Of a stretch of DNA of 64,000 bases, positions 61,979-64,000 are shown in pieces (within the stretch, counting starts at the first letter, position 1; every line of letters starts with the position of its first letter). Both the position numbers and the translations under genes were made by a program. Location of the stretch: positions 1 to 64,000 of the forward strand of contig NZ_CP114786.1 in NCBI RefSeq assembly GCF_027359675.1, given 5' to 3'. Source of the DNA: Roseibium sp. Sym1 (GTDB lineage Bacteria > Pseudomonadota > Alphaproteobacteria > Rhizobiales > Stappiaceae). The notes under the pieces were generated by a model. That model was not told the origin of the DNA, did not search any database, and worked only from the letters and a program-made list of their open reading frames with translations.

Positions 61979-63580
61979 TCAAGCGGTTTCCAGGGCCTCG
62001 GCGGTGACCGCCTGAACCTCTTTCAAGGTGGTGTAGGAGCGGGTTGCCATCGCCGGGTTTTCCTCCGGGAAGTCCCTGCGGAAGTGGCCGCCGCGGCTTT
62101 CCTCGCGCTTGAGGGCCGCAGCGGCGATGATCTTGCCCGCGATCATCATGTTCTTGATCGACTGACGGACGCAGACCTTTTCGACCTCGGTTATGTCAGC
62201 GAGCGCCTGCTTCAGTCCGGCCGCGTCGCGCAGCACGCCGACATTCTTTGCCAGCGTCTTGCGAAGAACGGAAATACCGTCACGCTCTTCGACGTTTCGC
62301 TGGCTCGGCAGGCCCGGAGCATCGTCCATCTCGTTCCAGTAGGCGCTGCGCGGCGTCGGCATCAGGCCCTGGATATCCTCGGCGATGCGGGCGGCAAAGA
62401 CCACCGCCTCCAGCAGCGAGTTCGATGCCAGCCGGTTGGCGCCATGGGCACCGGTGGAGGCAACCTCGCCCGCGGCCCAGAGCCCGTCCAGCGAGGTGCG
62501 GCCATTGGCGTCGGTCAGGACGCCGCCCATATGATAATGCTCTGCTGGGGCGACCGGCAGCAGGTCCCTGGACGGGTCCAGTCCCGCGGACTGGGCGGCG
62601 GCAAAGACCGTCGGGAAATCGTCCTTGAAACGCGCACCGATTGCCGTCCGGCAATCCAGGAAGGCCCCCCGCCCCTCCGAAACCTCCTTGTGGATCGCCC
62701 GGGCGACGATGTCGCGCGGCGCCAGTTCAAGGTCCGGATGCACGCTCTCCATGAAGCGCTCGCCGGCGCTGTTCACCAGGGTCGCGCCTTCACCGCGCAG
62801 GGCCTCGGTCGCCAGTGGCGCCGGGTCCTTGCCGAGATCCAGTGCGGTCGGGTGGAACTGCACGAATTCGGCATCGGCAATCACGGCGCCGGCGCGCGCC
62901 GCCATGGCAAGACCATGGCCATTGGTTTCATGCGGATTGGTTGTCATGCCGTAGAGATGGCCGACCCCGCCGGACGCAAGCACGACCGCCTTTGCCGGGA
63001 AGGCCAGGCGTTCGAGACCGCCGCGCTTACGCGCAAGCACGCCGGTGACATAGCGGCCTTCTCCGAGAAAGCTTTCCCCGAGATAGCCTTCCAGAATGCG
63101 GATGGAGGGGGTCCTGCGGACAGCGGCGATCAGCGCGTCCATGATGGCGCGCCCGGCCATGTCACCGCGCACGCGCACCACCCGGCTCTGGGAATGAGCT
63201 GCTTCGCGGGAGAATTTGAGACGGCCCTCCAGGTCCTGGTCGAAGGGAACGCCGTAGGACAGGAGATCGTGCACCCGGTCGCTGCCCTCCCGGGTCATCT
63301 GCTCGACGATCTTCTCCTCGCAGATGCCGCAACCGGCGGCCAGCGTATCGTCCCGGTGCTTTTCAACGGAATCCTGTTCGGAGATCGCCGCGGCAATGCC
63401 GCCCTGCGCCCAGGCGGAGGACGCCCCCTGCCCGATCGGTGCATTGGTGATCACGGTGACCGGCCGGGGACTGAGTTTCAGTGCACAGAAAAGGCCCGCG
63501 AGGCCTCCTCCAAGAATGACGACGTCATCGACATCCTTGCCACTATGGGCAGGTGCAAAATCCTCAACCGACACGGCCAT
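61979..63580 (-). CDS. nadB: L-aspartate oxidase
   Basis: A 533-residue flavoenzyme that oxidises L-aspartate to iminoaspartate. FAD-binding [10 protein letters not shown] is at the N-terminus; [12 protein letters not shown], the catalytic region [10 protein letters not shown] and [24 protein letters not shown] are conserved. ATG 63580 follows aggaag. It lies between nadA and nadC. Confidence 0.95.
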   Translation of the reverse strand: MAVSVEDFAPAHSGKDVDDVVILGGGLAGLFCALKLSPRPVTVITNAPIGQGASSAWAQGGIAAAISEQDSVEKHRDDTLAAGCGICEEKIVEQMTREGSDRVHDLLSYGVPFDQDLEGRLKFSREAAHSQSRVVRVRGDMAGRAIMDALIAAVRRTPSIRILEGYLGESFLGEGRYVTGVLARKRGGLERLAFPAKAVVLASGGVGHLYGMTTNPHETNGHGLAMAARAGAVIADAEFVQFHPTALDLGKDPAPLATEALRGEGATLVNSAGERFMESVHPDLELAPRDIVARAIHKEVSEGRGAFLDCRTAIGARFKDDFPTVFAAAQSAGLDPSRDLLPVAPAEHYHMGGVLTDANGRTSLDGLWAAGEVASTGAHGANRLASNSLLEAVVFAARIAEDIQGLMPTPRSAYWNEMDDAPGLPSQRNVEERDGISVLRKTLAKNVGVLRDAAGLKQALADITEVEKVCVRQSIKNMMIAGKIIAAAALKREESRGGHFRRDFPEENPAMATRSYTTLKEVQAVTAEALETA

Positions 63581-63622
63581 GGGAAACTTCCTGGAACAGA
63601 CGGGGCAATGCCCTAGAAGGTG

Positions 63623-63647
63623 CTCCGGGCCGAAGGCCGGCCCGGAG
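63623..63647. other. Stable hairpin between nadA and nadB
   Basis: CTCCGGGCCG (63623-63632) and CGGCCCGGAG (63638-63647) form a perfect 10-bp GC-rich stem with a 5-nt loop in the 99-bp gap. No T-run follows on the minus strand, so it may tune or process the operon mRNA rather than end it. Confidence 0.6.
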
Positions 63648-63679
63648 AAGACGCTTGAAGCGGTTTAGACCGAAGACGG

Positions 63680-64000
63680 TCAGATTTTCAAGTTGATCAT
63701 CCGCTCGACCGCGATGCGGGCCTTTTCGGCGACCGCCGGATCGACAACCACTTCCTCTTTCATCTCAAGAAGCGAGTCGAGGATCTTGTTCAGCGTGATC
63801 CGCTTCATGTGCGGGCACAGGTTGCACGGGCGGATATAGTCGACGCCCGGCGTCTCGCTGGCCACATTGTCGGCCATGGAGCACTCGGTGACCATCATCA
63901 CCTTTTCCGGCCGCTTCGTCTTGACCCAATCGATCATGTGCGCGGTCGATCCGGCAAAATCGGCCTCAGCGACCACGTCCGGCGGGCATTCCGGATGAGC
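63680..64000 (-). CDS. nadA: Quinolinate synthase, 3' part (cut by window edge)
   Basis: The last 106 codons of NadA, which condenses iminoaspartate with dihydroxyacetone phosphate using a [4Fe-4S] cluster. Visible: [10 protein letters not shown] and [14 protein letters not shown], carrying two of the three cluster Cys regions, and the C-terminal helix ending MINLKI. The start lies beyond 64000, so the operon promoter and any NadQ site are not visible. Confidence 0.93.
   Translation of the reverse strand, partial: AHPECPPDVVAEADFAGSTAHMIDWVKTKRPEKVMMVTECSMADNVASETPGVDYIRPCNLCPHMKRITLNKILDSLLEMKEEVVVDPAVAEKARIAVERMINLKI

Noticed and set aside
9953..64000. Functional link between the SIR2 NADase gene and the nad genes in the same window
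   Set aside because: They are more than 25 kb apart in unrelated operons; sharing NAD as a molecule is not evidence of a joint system.

Overview
The window looks like chromosomal DNA of an alphaproteobacterium of the order Hyphomicrobiales, most likely near Roseibium/Labrenzia (Stappiaceae). This is inferred from the high GC, the gene families (BtaA/BtaB betaine-lipid synthesis, MatR-type malonate use, a NadQ-type NAD regulator, a TIGR02301 protein) and very dense, overlapping operons. It begins exactly at the first base of dnaA, as expected for a chromosome record rotated to dnaA. I found no rRNA, tRNA, CRISPR array, transposase or integrase.

Layout. 1-9.8 kb: dnaA, a glyoxalase-related protein, a secreted SH3b/caspase protein, a TPR methyltransferase, an SRAP/HMCES-type DNA-protection protein, a Nudix hydrolase, a LysE exporter and small unknowns. 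9.8-16.8 kb: a candidate island of about 7 kb, bounded by an 86-87 bp direct repeat of the 3' end of a secreted-protein gene (9135-9788). Its one large cargo gene encodes a 2122-residue protein with an intact SIR2-type NADase core, a degenerate STAND-like P-loop region and C-terminal TPR-like helices, a candidate single-gene anti-phage system. 17-23 kb: a lipoprotein, a secreted HAD hydrolase, an eight-haem cytochrome, and a LuxR regulator divergent from a FAD monooxygenase/DUF2783 pair. 23-33.6 kb: a ten-gene polyamine-type transport and catabolism operon (ABC transporter, class III aminotransferase, BKACE enzyme, GNAT, acetylpolyamine amidohydrolase-like enzyme, FAD oxidase, RidA). It diverges from a LysR gene across a 46-bp palindrome that covers the LysR start codon.

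33.7-46.5 kb: a YceI-OmpA protein paired with a second caspase that ends in a CxxCH motif, btaA-btaB, an L,D-transpeptidase, dihydroorotase, a ygfZ-HD-phosphatase-nadQ cluster, a SleB-type wall hydrolase and a UPF0114 membrane protein. 46.6-53.1 kb: a complete malonate module (TRAP transporter, malonyl-CoA decarboxylase, malonyl-CoA synthetase) diverging from matR, with a TTGTATACAA palindrome between them. 53-59.5 kb: a membrane protein/TetR pair and an iron-type ABC operon with a co-transcribed methyltransferase and a GlxA-type regulator. 59.7-64 kb: a HupE/UreJ protein, a repeat-rich spacer with three REP-like palindromes and a duplicated 3' end of nadC, then nadC, nadB and the 3' part of nadA (cut by the window edge).

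Connections. The NadQ-type regulator at 43.6 kb is the expected repressor of the nadABC operon at the right end. Two unrelated genes (9135-9788 and nadC) each have a second copy of their 3' end just downstream, which suggests 3'-end-targeted insertions. The giant SIR2/TPR gene and the flanking repeats are the strongest candidate for an undescribed system.
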